Assembly: GCA_036675505.1 (NCBI GenBank)
Contig: JAKFEW010000111.1
Location: 1-27,906, forward strand
Source: JAKFEW01 sp036675505
GTDB taxonomy: Bacteria > Cyanobacteriota > Sericytochromatia > S15B-MN24 > JAQBPE01
Direction: 5' to 3'
Length of the DNA stretch: 27,906 nucleotides
In this document: positions 13,898-21,064 of the stretch, in pieces
Layout of the letters: every line of letters begins with the position of its first letter
Position numbering within the stretch: position 1 is the stretch's first letter
Program-made: the position numbers and the translations under genes
The notes under the pieces: generated by a model
What the model was told of the DNA's origin: nothing
Seen by the model: the letters and a program-made list of their open reading frames with translations, nothing else
Database searches by the model: none

Positions 13898-16086
13898 TTG
13901 CCGGCCTTGGCCTTGGCGGGCGTGTGGCGCAGCTTGGTCACGCGGTAGGCGCGGATCACGTCGCTGATCTTGCCGACGGTGGCGAGCACCTTGTTGAGGT
14001 GGGCCACGTCGGCGATGTCGACCACCAGGTTGATCAGCGCGCTCTTGTCCCGCAGCGTGCGGATCTTGGCCGCCCGGATGTTGGTCTTGATGTCGGCGAT
14101 CTTGGCCGAGACGTCTTTCAGCAGGCCGACGCGGTCGATCAGCTCGATCTCGATCTCGACAGGATAGGTATGGCTCGAGCCCGCGCCCGCCCACTCGGCG
14201 TTGACCAGGCGACCGGGATCCACCTGGGCGAGGTTCGGGCAGGCGGCCGAGTGCACCGTGATGCCGCGGCCGCGCGTCACCGTGCCCTTCACGGCTTCGC
14301 CCGGCAGCGGCGTGCAACACTTCGCGAGGTTGAGCAGCATCGAGTTGCTGCCGTCGATCAGGATCGCGTTCTTGTCCTTGACGGTCTTGTCGCGCGGCAG
14401 CTCCTTGGGCGCATCGGTGGGCGGCGCGGCCTTCTCGGGCTCCGGGCGCAGGCGGTTGAGCACCTGGGTCGCGCCGAACTCGCCGTAGCCGATCGCGGCC
14501 AACAGGTCGTCGACCGACTGCACGTTGAACTTCTGCGCGACCTCGAGGGCCTTGTCGCTCTTGAGCATCTGCTCGAGCCCGTTGCGGCCCACCTCGCGCT
14601 CCAGCGCCTCACGGCCCAGCGCGATGTTGTCGTCGCGGTGCTCCTTCTTGAACCACTGGCGGATGCGGTTCTTGGCCGAGGTGGTCGCGACGATCTTGAT
14701 CCAGTCCCGGCTCGGGTGGGCCTGCTTGCTCGTGATGATCTCGACGATGTCGCCGTTGCCGAGGTGCGTGTCGAGCGTCACGATGCGCCCGTTGATCTTC
14801 GCGCCGACGCAGCGGTGGCCGACGTCGGTGTGGATGCGGTAGGCGAAGTCGATCGGCGTGGCGCCGCGCGGCAGGTCGATGACGTCGCCGCGCGGGCTGA
14901 ACACGAAGACCTCGTCCGCGAAGAGGTCTTCCTTGACGGTGGTCAGGTACTCCTGGGCGTCCTTGAGGTCGTTCTGCCAGTCGAGCATCTGGCGCAGCCA
15001 GGTCAGCTTGCGGTCGGCGTCCGAGATGGCCCGCCCGCCCTCCTTGTAGTTCCAGTGGGCGGCGATGCCGTACTCGGCGACCTTGTGCATCTCGTGGGTG
15101 CGGATCTGGATCTCGACAGGGTGCCCTTCCGGCCCGATCACGGCCGTGTGCAGCGACTGGTAGAGGTTGGACTTCGGCATCGCGATGTAGTCCTTGAACC
15201 GCCCCGGAATCGGCTTCCAGAGCGAGTGGACCACGCCCAGCGTTTCGTAGCACTCCTTGACGGAGTCTACCAGCACGCGCACCGCCGTGATGTCGTAGAG
15301 GTCCGTGAACTCCTTGTTCTGCCCGATCATCTTCTGCCAGATGCTGTAGAAGTGCTTGGGGCGGCCGGAGAGCTTGCAGTTCTCGATGCCGAGGCGCTCG
15401 AGCTCGCCTTTCAGCTCCTCGACGATGCGCGCGATGATCGCCTCGCGCTCGTCGCGCTTCTGCGCCACGAGCTGGGCGAGCTTGTAATACTCCTCCGGGT
15501 GGAGGTAGCGCAGCGACCAGTCTTCGAGCTCGGCCTTGATCTTGCCGAGACCCAGGCGGTGGGCCAGCGGCGCGAAGATGTCGAGCGTCTCGCGCGCGAT
15601 CTCGTGCTGCTTCTCCTGCTTCATGTGCGAGAGCGTGCGCATGTTGTGCAGGCGATCGCAGAGCTTCAGCAAGATGACGCGGATGTCCTTGCCCATCGCG
15701 AGGAACATGCGGCGGAAGTTTTCGGCCTGGCGCTCCTCCTTGCTCGAGAAGGAGATCTTGCCGAGCTTGGTGACGCCCTCGACGAGGCGCGTGACCTCCG
15801 GCCCGAATTGCGTCTTGAGCGCCTCGGCCTCGATGTGACAGTCTTCGAGCACGTCGTGGAGCAGGCCGGCCGCCACCGTGGCGCCGTCGGCTTCCAGCCC
15901 CGCCAGGATCTTGGCGACCTCGACCGGGTGCATGATGTAGGGCTCGCCGGACTTGCGGAACTGCCCGTCGTGCATCTTCTCGGCGACGTCGTAGGCGCGC
16001 TCGACGGCCGCCACCTCCTCCGGGGAGAGGTAGCCTTTGATCGTCGTGATCAGGCCCGATTTGTCGACGATGAACTCGGTCGCCAT
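13894..16086 (-). CDS. relA: Bifunctional (p)ppGpp synthetase/hydrolase RelA/SpoT
   Basis: 730 residues, the usual length for Rel. It makes and degrades the alarmone (p)ppGpp. The HD hydrolase domain is intact: H53, H77-D78 (LLHDVLED) and D144 (LCDRLHNM). The synthetase has YDITAVRV (264-271) and RFKD (296-299), the RxKD form of bifunctional enzymes, then SLHTAV and an HKVAEYGIAAHW stretch. TGS domain at about 390-455 (VFVFSPRGDVIDLPRGATPIDFAYRIHTD), a Cys-pair region AKCCTPLPGE around 590, and a C-terminal ACT domain (about 655-730). The start is ATG at 16084-16086; GGGG-rich sequence but no strong ribosome binding site upstream. Its product interacts with the ribosome via TGS/ACT domains in known homologues. 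Confidence 0.96.
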   Translation of the reverse strand: MATEFIVDKSGLITTIKGYLSPEEVAAVERAYDVAEKMHDGQFRKSGEPYIMHPVEVAKILAGLEADGATVAAGLLHDVLEDCHIEAEALKTQFGPEVTRLVEGVTKLGKISFSSKEERQAENFRRMFLAMGKDIRVILLKLCDRLHNMRTLSHMKQEKQHEIARETLDIFAPLAHRLGLGKIKAELEDWSLRYLHPEEYYKLAQLVAQKRDEREAIIARIVEELKGELERLGIENCKLSGRPKHFYSIWQKMIGQNKEFTDLYDITAVRVLVDSVKECYETLGVVHSLWKPIPGRFKDYIAMPKSNLYQSLHTAVIGPEGHPVEIQIRTHEMHKVAEYGIAAHWNYKEGGRAISDADRKLTWLRQMLDWQNDLKDAQEYLTTVKEDLFADEVFVFSPRGDVIDLPRGATPIDFAYRIHTDVGHRCVGAKINGRIVTLDTHLGNGDIVEIITSKQAHPSRDWIKIVATTSAKNRIRQWFKKEHRDDNIALGREALEREVGRNGLEQMLKSDKALEVAQKFNVQSVDDLLAAIGYGEFGATQVLNRLRPEPEKAAPPTDAPKELPRDKTVKDKNAILIDGSNSMLLNLAKCCTPLPGEAVKGTVTRGRGITVHSAACPNLAQVDPGRLVNAEWAGAGSSHTYPVEIEIELIDRVGLLKDVSAKIADIKTNIRAAKIRTLRDKSALINLVVDIADVAHLNKVLATVGKISDVIRAYRVTKLRHTPAKAKAGK

Positions 16087-16176
16087 GGAGGGGTCTTCAG
16101 CGCGTCGCGCGTCGTACGCTTGGACCCACAGCGTCGGGGGTGCCGATTGAGCGTCGCAAGGGAAGCCGCGGCCTCC

Positions 16177-16182
16177 ATCGTA
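16177..16182 (-). promoter_or_regulatory. Putative extended -10 (TGG-TACGAT) of relA/spoT
   Basis: On the minus strand, TACGAT preceded by TGG lies about 90 nt upstream of the relA/spoT start in the 147-bp gap to apt. No -35 seen. Confidence 0.3.
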
Positions 16183-16233
16183 CCAGGTTTCCGGCCCGGG
16201 GCCTATCCCCGTCGCGCGGCGATTTCAGGAGGT

Positions 16234-16761
16234 TCAGTAGGTGAGGAGGGAGTGAACGTCGAGCCCCGGCAGCTTCTCGCGCCCATTCAGGAACGCCAGC
16301 TCCACCAGGAAGCCCGCCGCCACCACGTGGCCGCCCAGCCGCTCGATCAGCGCGCGCGTCGCCGCCACCGTGCCGCCCGTGGCGAGCAGGTCGTCGACCA
16401 CCAGCAGGCGGTGGCCCGCCGCCAGCGCGTCGGCGTGGATTTCGAGCGAGCCCGAGCCGTACTCGAGCGCGTAATCGATCGTCTCGGTCCTGTATGGCAG
16501 CTTGCCGGGCTTGCGGATCGGGATGAAGCCCTTGCCCAGGTGGTAGGCCAGCGGCGCGCCGACCAGGAAGCCACGCGACTCGATGCCGACGACGTAGTCG
16601 ATCTCGAGCGCGCGGTAGTGGTCGACCAGCCGGTCGATCGCCGTCTGGAACGCCTTCGCGTCTTTCAGTAGCGGCGAGATGTCCTTGAACATGATGCCCG
16701 GCTTGGGGAAGTCCGGGATATCGCGGATAAAGGCGGTGAGATCGAGCTGCGCGGTGGTCAT
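16234..16761 (-). CDS. apt: Adenine phosphoribosyltransferase
   Basis: 175 residues. It converts adenine plus PRPP to AMP in purine salvage; cytosolic homodimer. The PRPP-binding loop VVDDLLATGGTVAA (about 121-134) is clear, together with FPKPGIMFKDISPLL near the N-terminus, the classic F-P-x-P-G-I-x-F-x-D stretch of Apt, and ESRGFLVGAPLAY. GGAGG 7 nt upstream fixes the ATG. It sits between recJ and relA/spoT in the same orientation, and works in the same purine pool as add and rdgB in this window. Confidence 0.96.
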   Translation of the reverse strand: MTTAQLDLTAFIRDIPDFPKPGIMFKDISPLLKDAKAFQTAIDRLVDHYRALEIDYVVGIESRGFLVGAPLAYHLGKGFIPIRKPGKLPYRTETIDYALEYGSGSLEIHADALAAGHRLLVVDDLLATGGTVAATRALIERLGGHVVAAGFLVELAFLNGREKLPGLDVHSLLTY

Positions 16762-16790
16762 GGCTGGGCCTCCAAATCGCGGGACGCCTC

Positions 16791-16796
16791 AGTGTA
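16791..16796 (-). promoter_or_regulatory. Putative extended -10 (TGT-TACACT) of apt
   Basis: TACACT preceded by TGT on the minus strand, about 30 nt before the apt ATG and ahead of its GGAGG, in the 63-bp gap to recJ. The existence of this promoter would give apt a transcript of its own. Confidence 0.35.
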
Positions 16797-16824
16797 ACAG
16801 ATTGTGTCGGTCGATCGGTCGCGC

Positions 16825-18552
16825 TCAGCTGGTCACGCGCTCGGTGCCGCGCACCTCGAGCAGTTTCAGCGTGAGCCGATTCTTGCCCTGCCAGCGCTCG
16901 GCCATCGGCACGAACACCACGTCGACCACCGGCTCGCGCAGCGGATACAGGCCGCCCATGCCGAAGCCGATCGCCTCGGCGCGCCCCGAGCCGTCCTCGA
17001 GCTCGAGCCAGAGGTGCTCGCCCTCGGGCCCGCGCAGCTCCTGCCGGAGCACGCGCAGCGCGCGCGCCGCGAGCACCGGCGCCGGGTTCGCGGGGCCGGT
17101 GGGCTGCAGCACGTGCAGGCCGGCGACGCTCTCGTAGCTCAGCTCGACCAGCGGCACCTCGGCGTCGACCTCCCAGATGCGCCGGCGTGAGGTGGCGTCG
17201 CCGACGCGGCCGGCGACGGCGGCCTGGAAGTCCGCGACGAACGCGTCGAGCCGGGTCTGCTCCACGGTACAGCCCACCGCGCTCGCGTGGCCGCCGAAGC
17301 GGCCGAGGTACGCCTGGAGCCCCTCGAGGATCGCGTGGAGGTCGAGCCCCGGCACGCTGCGGCCGGAGCCGCGCCAGTAGCCGCCCTCTTCGAGCGCGAA
17401 GAGCAGCACCGGCTTGCCGAACCGCTCGGCGAGCCGCGTGGCGACGATGCCCATCACGCCGTGGTGCCAGTGCGGGTCCGCGAGGACGATCGCCGGCGCG
17501 TCTTGCTTGCCGTCGCCGGAGAGCAGCGCCATCGCCTGGGCCTCGGTGGCGACCGAGAGCAGGCGGCGCTGCTTGTTCAGCTGCTCGAGCTGCTCGGCGA
17601 GCGCGCGGGCGTTGCCTTCGTCCTCGCAGAGCAGCAGCTCGAGCGCGAGCGTGGGGTGGGCCAGCCGGCCGGCGGCGTTGAGGCGCGGGATCACCCGCTG
17701 CGCGAGGTGCTCGCCGAGGTTGGCCTGCCGGAGGTTGCACTTCACGGCGCGCGCGAGCGCGGCCAGGCCCTTGCGCGGGGCATCGGCGATGCGCTGGAGG
17801 CCGAGCCGCACCAGCCGCCGGTTCTCCTTGGAGAGCGGCGATTGGTCGCCCAGCGTGCCCAGCGCGACGAAATCGAGCAGGTCGCGCGCGTCGAGGTCGG
17901 CGGGCGGGCGCCGCGCGTCGACGCCGCGCGCGACGGCGTAGGCCACCCCCACGCCGGCGAGCGGCTCGAACTCGCCCGCATCGGCCATGAGGCGCGGGTT
18001 CACGATCACGGTCGCGGGCGGCAGCTCGGGCCCCGGCCGGTGGTGATCGGTCAGGATCACGTCCATGCCGAGCTCGCGGGCGAGCGCCACCTCCTTGATG
18101 CTGGTGATGCCGTTGTCGACGGTCACGAGCACGCGCGTGCCGCGCGTGGCCAGCTCGCGCAGCGCGGTCTCGTTGAGCCCGTAGCCCTCGAGCACGCGGT
18201 GGGGCAGGAAGTGGTCGACCACGGCGCCGCGCCGGCGCAGGTAGCAGAGCAGCAGGGCGGTCGAGGTGATGCCGTCGATGTCGTAGTCGCCACAGACGGT
18301 GATGCGCTCGCCCTGGTCGATCGCGGCGAGCAGACGGTCGGCGGCCTCGGGCACGCCGACCAGGCTGGTGTAATCCGGCTCCTGGCCGGAGGGGGCCTCG
18401 AGGTAGGTCGAGAGCGCGTCGCCGGGCTGCCAGCCGCGCGCCGCGAGCACCCGGGCCACCAGCGTGGGCACGCGGTGCCGGCGCGCCAGCGTATCGGGCG
18501 ACGTCGCTTCAATCGGGCGGGTCCGCCATTCGAGGCGCTCGGTGTCGCTCAC
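16825..18552 (-). CDS. recJ: Single-stranded-DNA exonuclease RecJ
   Basis: 575 residues from the chosen GTG. A 5'-3' ssDNA exonuclease used in recombination and repair. DHH phosphoesterase motifs: CGDYDIDGITSTAL (motif I, usual form DYDxDG), VTVDNGI (II), LTDHHRPG (III, the DHH), and NPR; then the DHHA1 domain with GRSVPGLDLHAIL and FGGHASAVG (GGHxxAxG), and a C-terminal OB-fold. The frame runs open to an ATG at 18597, but GTG 18550-18552 has GGAGGA about 7 nt before it, and a possible -10 (TATGAT 18584-18589) falls between the two, so I prefer the GTG. It leads the run recJ-apt-relA-rdgB. Confidence 0.94.
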   Translation of the reverse strand: MSDTERLEWRTRPIEATSPDTLARRHRVPTLVARVLAARGWQPGDALSTYLEAPSGQEPDYTSLVGVPEAADRLLAAIDQGERITVCGDYDIDGITSTALLLCYLRRRGAVVDHFLPHRVLEGYGLNETALRELATRGTRVLVTVDNGITSIKEVALARELGMDVILTDHHRPGPELPPATVIVNPRLMADAGEFEPLAGVGVAYAVARGVDARRPPADLDARDLLDFVALGTLGDQSPLSKENRRLVRLGLQRIADAPRKGLAALARAVKCNLRQANLGEHLAQRVIPRLNAAGRLAHPTLALELLLCEDEGNARALAEQLEQLNKQRRLLSVATEAQAMALLSGDGKQDAPAIVLADPHWHHGVMGIVATRLAERFGKPVLLFALEEGGYWRGSGRSVPGLDLHAILEGLQAYLGRFGGHASAVGCTVEQTRLDAFVADFQAAVAGRVGDATSRRRIWEVDAEVPLVELSYESVAGLHVLQPTGPANPAPVLAARALRVLRQELRGPEGEHLWLELEDGSGRAEAIGFGMGGLYPLREPVVDVVFVPMAERWQGKNRLTLKLLEVRGTERVTS

Positions 18553-18583
18553 GGGGTCCTCCGGTGCGGGGCTTGGCGCGTTC

Positions 18584-18592
18584 ATCATACCC
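18584..18592 (-). promoter_or_regulatory. Putative -10 (GGG-TATGAT) of recJ
   Basis: TATGAT (5/6 of consensus) preceded by GGG, 32 nt upstream of the preferred GTG start. No good -35. It resembles GGG-TATGCT (5785) and GGG-TATAGT (6976). Confidence 0.4.
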
Positions 18593-18614
18593 GCCATATC
18601 ACCCCGTCGGCCGC

Positions 18615-18644
18615 TTGACGAACGCCCGCTTGCGCGAATATTAT
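18615..18644 (+). promoter_or_regulatory. Sigma70-type promoter (TTGACG-N18-TATTAT)
   Basis: Both boxes match 5 of 6 consensus bases with an 18-bp spacer. It is the best promoter in the window. Transcription would start near 18651, about 48 nt before the ATG at 18699. Confidence 0.7.
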
Positions 18645-18661
18645 CGATTCCGGAATTAATA
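18642..18661. promoter_or_regulatory. Imperfect palindrome overlapping the promoter, putative self-operator
   Basis: A perfect ATTCCGGAAT core (18647-18656) is flanked by further matching bases so that 8 of 10 pairs fit over 20 bp. It overlaps the -10 and the predicted transcription start, the usual place for repressor binding. The winged-helix protein downstream is the natural candidate ligand. Confidence 0.45.
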
Positions 18662-18698
18662 TCGACCGCCTGCCAGTTGCCCCCGGAGGTTCCCCGCC

Positions 18699-19106
18699 AT
18701 GCTTGTCGACGCCGCCCAGGACCTCTTGCTCAACCCGATCCGCCTGCGCATGATCGGGGCCATGGCCTGCGGCAAGCGCACGGCCGGCGAGATCGGCGAG
18801 GCGCTGCCCGACGTGCCGGCCGCCACGCTGTACCGCCACCTCAAGAAGCTGGCCGACGCCGGCGTGGTCACCGTGGTCGCGACCCGCCCGGCGCGCGGCG
18901 CGCTGGAGCGGATCTACGCGCTGGCCCAGCAGCCCGCCGGCGGCCCGCGCTCGGGCGGCGATGCGCTGTGGCTGAGCGACGACGAGCTCGAGACGATCCG
19001 CGAGGGCATCGAGGAAGCCGTCCGCCCGGCGCGGGCTTACGGCCCGGCGCCCTGGCGCAAGCGCCGTGTGCTGGCCTGGGTCGTGTTGCCCGCCGAGATT
19101 TCCTGA
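18699..19106 (+). CDS. ArsR-like winged-helix transcriptional regulator
   Basis: 135 residues. Residues 5-65 give a winged helix: LLLNPIRLRMIGAMACGKRTAGEIGEAL, then the recognition helix PAATLYRHLKKLADAGVVTVV and a wing with GALERIYAL. That is the ArsR/HTH_20 pattern in which N-P-x-R-L leads helix 1. The remaining part (LSDDELETIREGIEEAV...) is helical and would dimerise. There are no metal-binding Cys pairs, so metal sensing is unlikely. GGAGG about 10 nt upstream fixes the ATG. A strong promoter and a palindrome lie just upstream, suggesting autoregulation. Targets beyond itself are unknown. Confidence 0.78.
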   Translation: MLVDAAQDLLLNPIRLRMIGAMACGKRTAGEIGEALPDVPAATLYRHLKKLADAGVVTVVATRPARGALERIYALAQQPAGGPRSGGDALWLSDDELETIREGIEEAVRPARAYGPAPWRKRRVLAWVVLPAEIS

Positions 19107-19167
19107 GCTATCCCCCGGGTGCCTGCACGCAGCGAATAGCTCCCCGCCCCGCGGTAGCACGTGCAGG
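19105..19167. other. Interleaved inverted repeats between convergent genes
   Basis: GAGCTAT (19105-19111) pairs with ATAGCTC (19136-19142), and CCTGCACG (19122-19129) with CGTGCAGG (19160-19167). The arms interleave, so both stems together would make a pseudoknot; separately they would be alternative terminators. They fill the 63-bp gap between convergent genes. Confidence 0.35.
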
Positions 19168-19169
19168 GC

Positions 19170-19823
19170 TCAGAAGCTGGCGCGCCAGCCGAGCACGCTG
19201 TTGCCGCCCAGCGTGAGCTCATGCCGCCGGTTGAACGCCACCGCGAACTCGAGGTTCGGCCACAACCAGGCCGCGACGCCGAAGTCCGCGCCGCCGCCCG
19301 CGCCCGTCCCGCTCATGTCGCCGATGCCGCCCAGGCTCACGACAGGGCCCAGCGTGCCGCGCAGCGCCGAGCGGAAGCCGAACAGCCGGAAGCCCCAGCT
19401 GCCTACCAGCGCCGGCTGGACGAACAGGAAGTTCGGCGGCGGCACCACGGTGGCGGTGGTCTCGGCGAAGACCGGCGCGAGGCCGCCGCTCAGCGTGCCG
19501 CCCCAGCTCAGGCCGTCGTCGTTCTCGCCCCACTTGCGGACGACCCGCGCCGCAGCCACCCACAGGCCGGGCAGCCGCTCGCGGAAGTAGCCCGGCGGCG
19601 CGCCGGTGATCGGCACCGCCATCAGCGTGAAGCCCCAGGATTCGCGCTCGTCGCGGACCCAGTCCGCGGAGAAGTCGAGCGCGCCGCGCACCGGCCAGAG
19701 CGTGCCGCCTGCGACGAAGATCTCGCCACCGGCGAAATCGACCCGCGGCACGCTCGACGCCTCGGCCGGCGGGGCGGCCGCCAGCGTGGCGGTGAAGAAC
19801 AAGGCGAAAAGACGGGCGTTCAT
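19170..19823 (-). CDS. Putative outer-membrane beta-barrel protein
   Basis: 217 residues. A signal peptide (MNARLFALFFTATLAAAPPAEA) is followed by alternating amphipathic strands with aromatic girdles (RESWGFTLMAVPITG, LPGLWVAAARVVRKW, GLSWGGTLSGGLAPVF, WGFRLFGFRSALRGTLGPVVSLGG) and Gly-rich turns, ending HELTLGGNSVLGWRASF. The terminal Phe fits the C-terminal signal of BAM-inserted barrels. About ten strands are possible. The ATG at 19821-19823 is chosen because the signal peptide begins there, although the frame is open upstream; no clear ribosome binding site. It is convergent with the winged-helix regulator and divergent from the TPR gene. Function unknown. Confidence 0.65.
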   Translation of the reverse strand: MNARLFALFFTATLAAAPPAEASSVPRVDFAGGEIFVAGGTLWPVRGALDFSADWVRDERESWGFTLMAVPITGAPPGYFRERLPGLWVAAARVVRKWGENDDGLSWGGTLSGGLAPVFAETTATVVPPPNFLFVQPALVGSWGFRLFGFRSALRGTLGPVVSLGGIGDMSGTGAGGGADFGVAAWLWPNLEFAVAFNRRHELTLGGNSVLGWRASF

Positions 19824-19914
19824 GGCGGCAGGCTCGGCAGACGAGCCCCAGCATGCCCGATCCGCCCCGTTCCGTAAACCCGCGCGGCCAGAGTGACATA
19901 AAGTGGCGTCAACA

Positions 19915-19944
19915 TTGCGCGTGCGGGTGCGCGGCAGGTAAGAT
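19915..19944 (+). promoter_or_regulatory. Promoter placing the start of transcription at the ATG (leaderless)
   Basis: TTGCGC-N18-TAAGAT. The -10 ends 6 nt before the ATG at 19951, so the RNA would begin at or within a base of the start codon. There is no Shine-Dalgarno sequence in front of this gene, which agrees with leaderless translation. Confidence 0.5.
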
Positions 19945-19950
19945 GGCGGG

Positions 19951-21042
19951 ATGCGAATCTGCTTGCTCGGCCGCGCGCGTGTCTGGGCCACGTCTCTCGT
20001 CATCGCGCTCACGGTCGCGGGGTTCGCGTCGCCCGCCCTCGCGGCGGAAGACCCCGCCTGGCCGGACATCCGCGCCGACTATCGCGAAGGTGACTTCCGC
20101 GCGGCGCTCCTGCGGCTCGAGCGCCTGGTGGCGGCCCATCCGCAGGATCGCGAGGCGCACTATTACCTCGCCTTGATCCATTGGCGGCTGGAGAACTACC
20201 CGGCCGCGGCCGCTGCCTGGCGCCGCGTGCTCGAGCTCGATCCGCAGGGCCCTTTCGGGCGCGACGCCCAGATGTGGCTCGCGACCTACGGCGATCTGGC
20301 CGTGGTCGCGCCCGGCCGGGCCACGCCCAGGCCGGTGACCACGCCCGTCGCGTTACCCACCGCCAAACCGACGCCGTTCACGATCTCGCTGCCGGCCTCC
20401 CCGGCGCCGCTGCCGGCCTCTCCCGCGCCGCTGCCCACGGCCTCGCCGTCGCCGCTCGCGGTCGCCACGGCCACGCCGCCGCGCCCGCGCGCCACGGCCA
20501 CGCCGCCGCCCCGCACGCCCTGGCTCACGGCCCAGCCCGAGAGGAACGGCGGCCGCCTGCGCTCGCGCAACGCCCGGCCGGGCTTCTTCAAGGCGCTCGA
20601 CGGCACCTTCGAGTTCGTGCCGCCCGCGGGCTTCGTGCTGCTCGACGAGGGCGTCGACGGCTCCGAGCGCCGCGCGCTGTTCGGCCCGATCGCGACGCTC
20701 TCCGTCCAGGGCGGCGGCGGCGAGCAGCCGCCCACCTTGTTGATCGTCTGGCGCGACATGGCCGAGCTCAGCCGCTTCCGCGCCGACCAGAAGGCCGCCC
20801 GCGAGCGCCAGCTGCTGACGATCGAGGCCGCGACCTACGGCCCCGGCGCGCGGCTCGAGGCCCGCTTCGGCGTGCCCACGATGCGCGTCACCCAGCGCCA
20901 GGGCGGCTGGGCGGCCGACACCTGGCTGTTCTTCCAGTTCGGCCGCCTCTACGCCGTGACGTACGGCGGTGAGGCGGCCGAGCTGCCGAAGCACGCGCCG
21001 GCCGTCTCGAAGAGCCTCACGACGCCGATCTTCTACGAATGA
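19951..21042 (+). CDS. Exported TPR-containing hypothetical protein
   Basis: 363 residues. A signal peptide (1-34, ending ALAAE) is followed by a TPR-like helical region (about 40-110) with DYREGDFRAALLRLERLVAAHPQDREAHYYLALIHWRLENYPAAAAAWRRVLELDP, two canonical TPR units. Then comes a Pro/Thr/Ala linker (about 125-195) with PASPAPL and ATATPPPR repeats, and a C-terminal domain of about 150 residues beginning GFFKALDGTFEFVPPAGFVLLDEG and ending SKSLTTPIFYE. The protein should act in the periplasm or on the outer membrane as a scaffold for protein contacts. It lacks a ribosome binding site, see the promoter at 19915-19944. The C-terminal domain was not assigned to a family. Confidence 0.75.
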   Translation: MRICLLGRARVWATSLVIALTVAGFASPALAAEDPAWPDIRADYREGDFRAALLRLERLVAAHPQDREAHYYLALIHWRLENYPAAAAAWRRVLELDPQGPFGRDAQMWLATYGDLAVVAPGRATPRPVTTPVALPTAKPTPFTISLPASPAPLPASPAPLPTASPSPLAVATATPPRPRATATPPPRTPWLTAQPERNGGRLRSRNARPGFFKALDGTFEFVPPAGFVLLDEGVDGSERRALFGPIATLSVQGGGGEQPPTLLIVWRDMAELSRFRADQKAARERQLLTIEAATYGPGARLEARFGVPTMRVTQRQGGWAADTWLFFQFGRLYAVTYGGEAAELPKHAPAVSKSLTTPIFYE

Positions 21043-21064
21043 GCCCGGCGGGCCGCGGGCCAGT

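Noticed and set aside
19170..20069. Longer N-terminus for the outer-membrane-like protein
   Set aside because: The extension is polar and Arg-rich, and a clear signal peptide starts at 19823.
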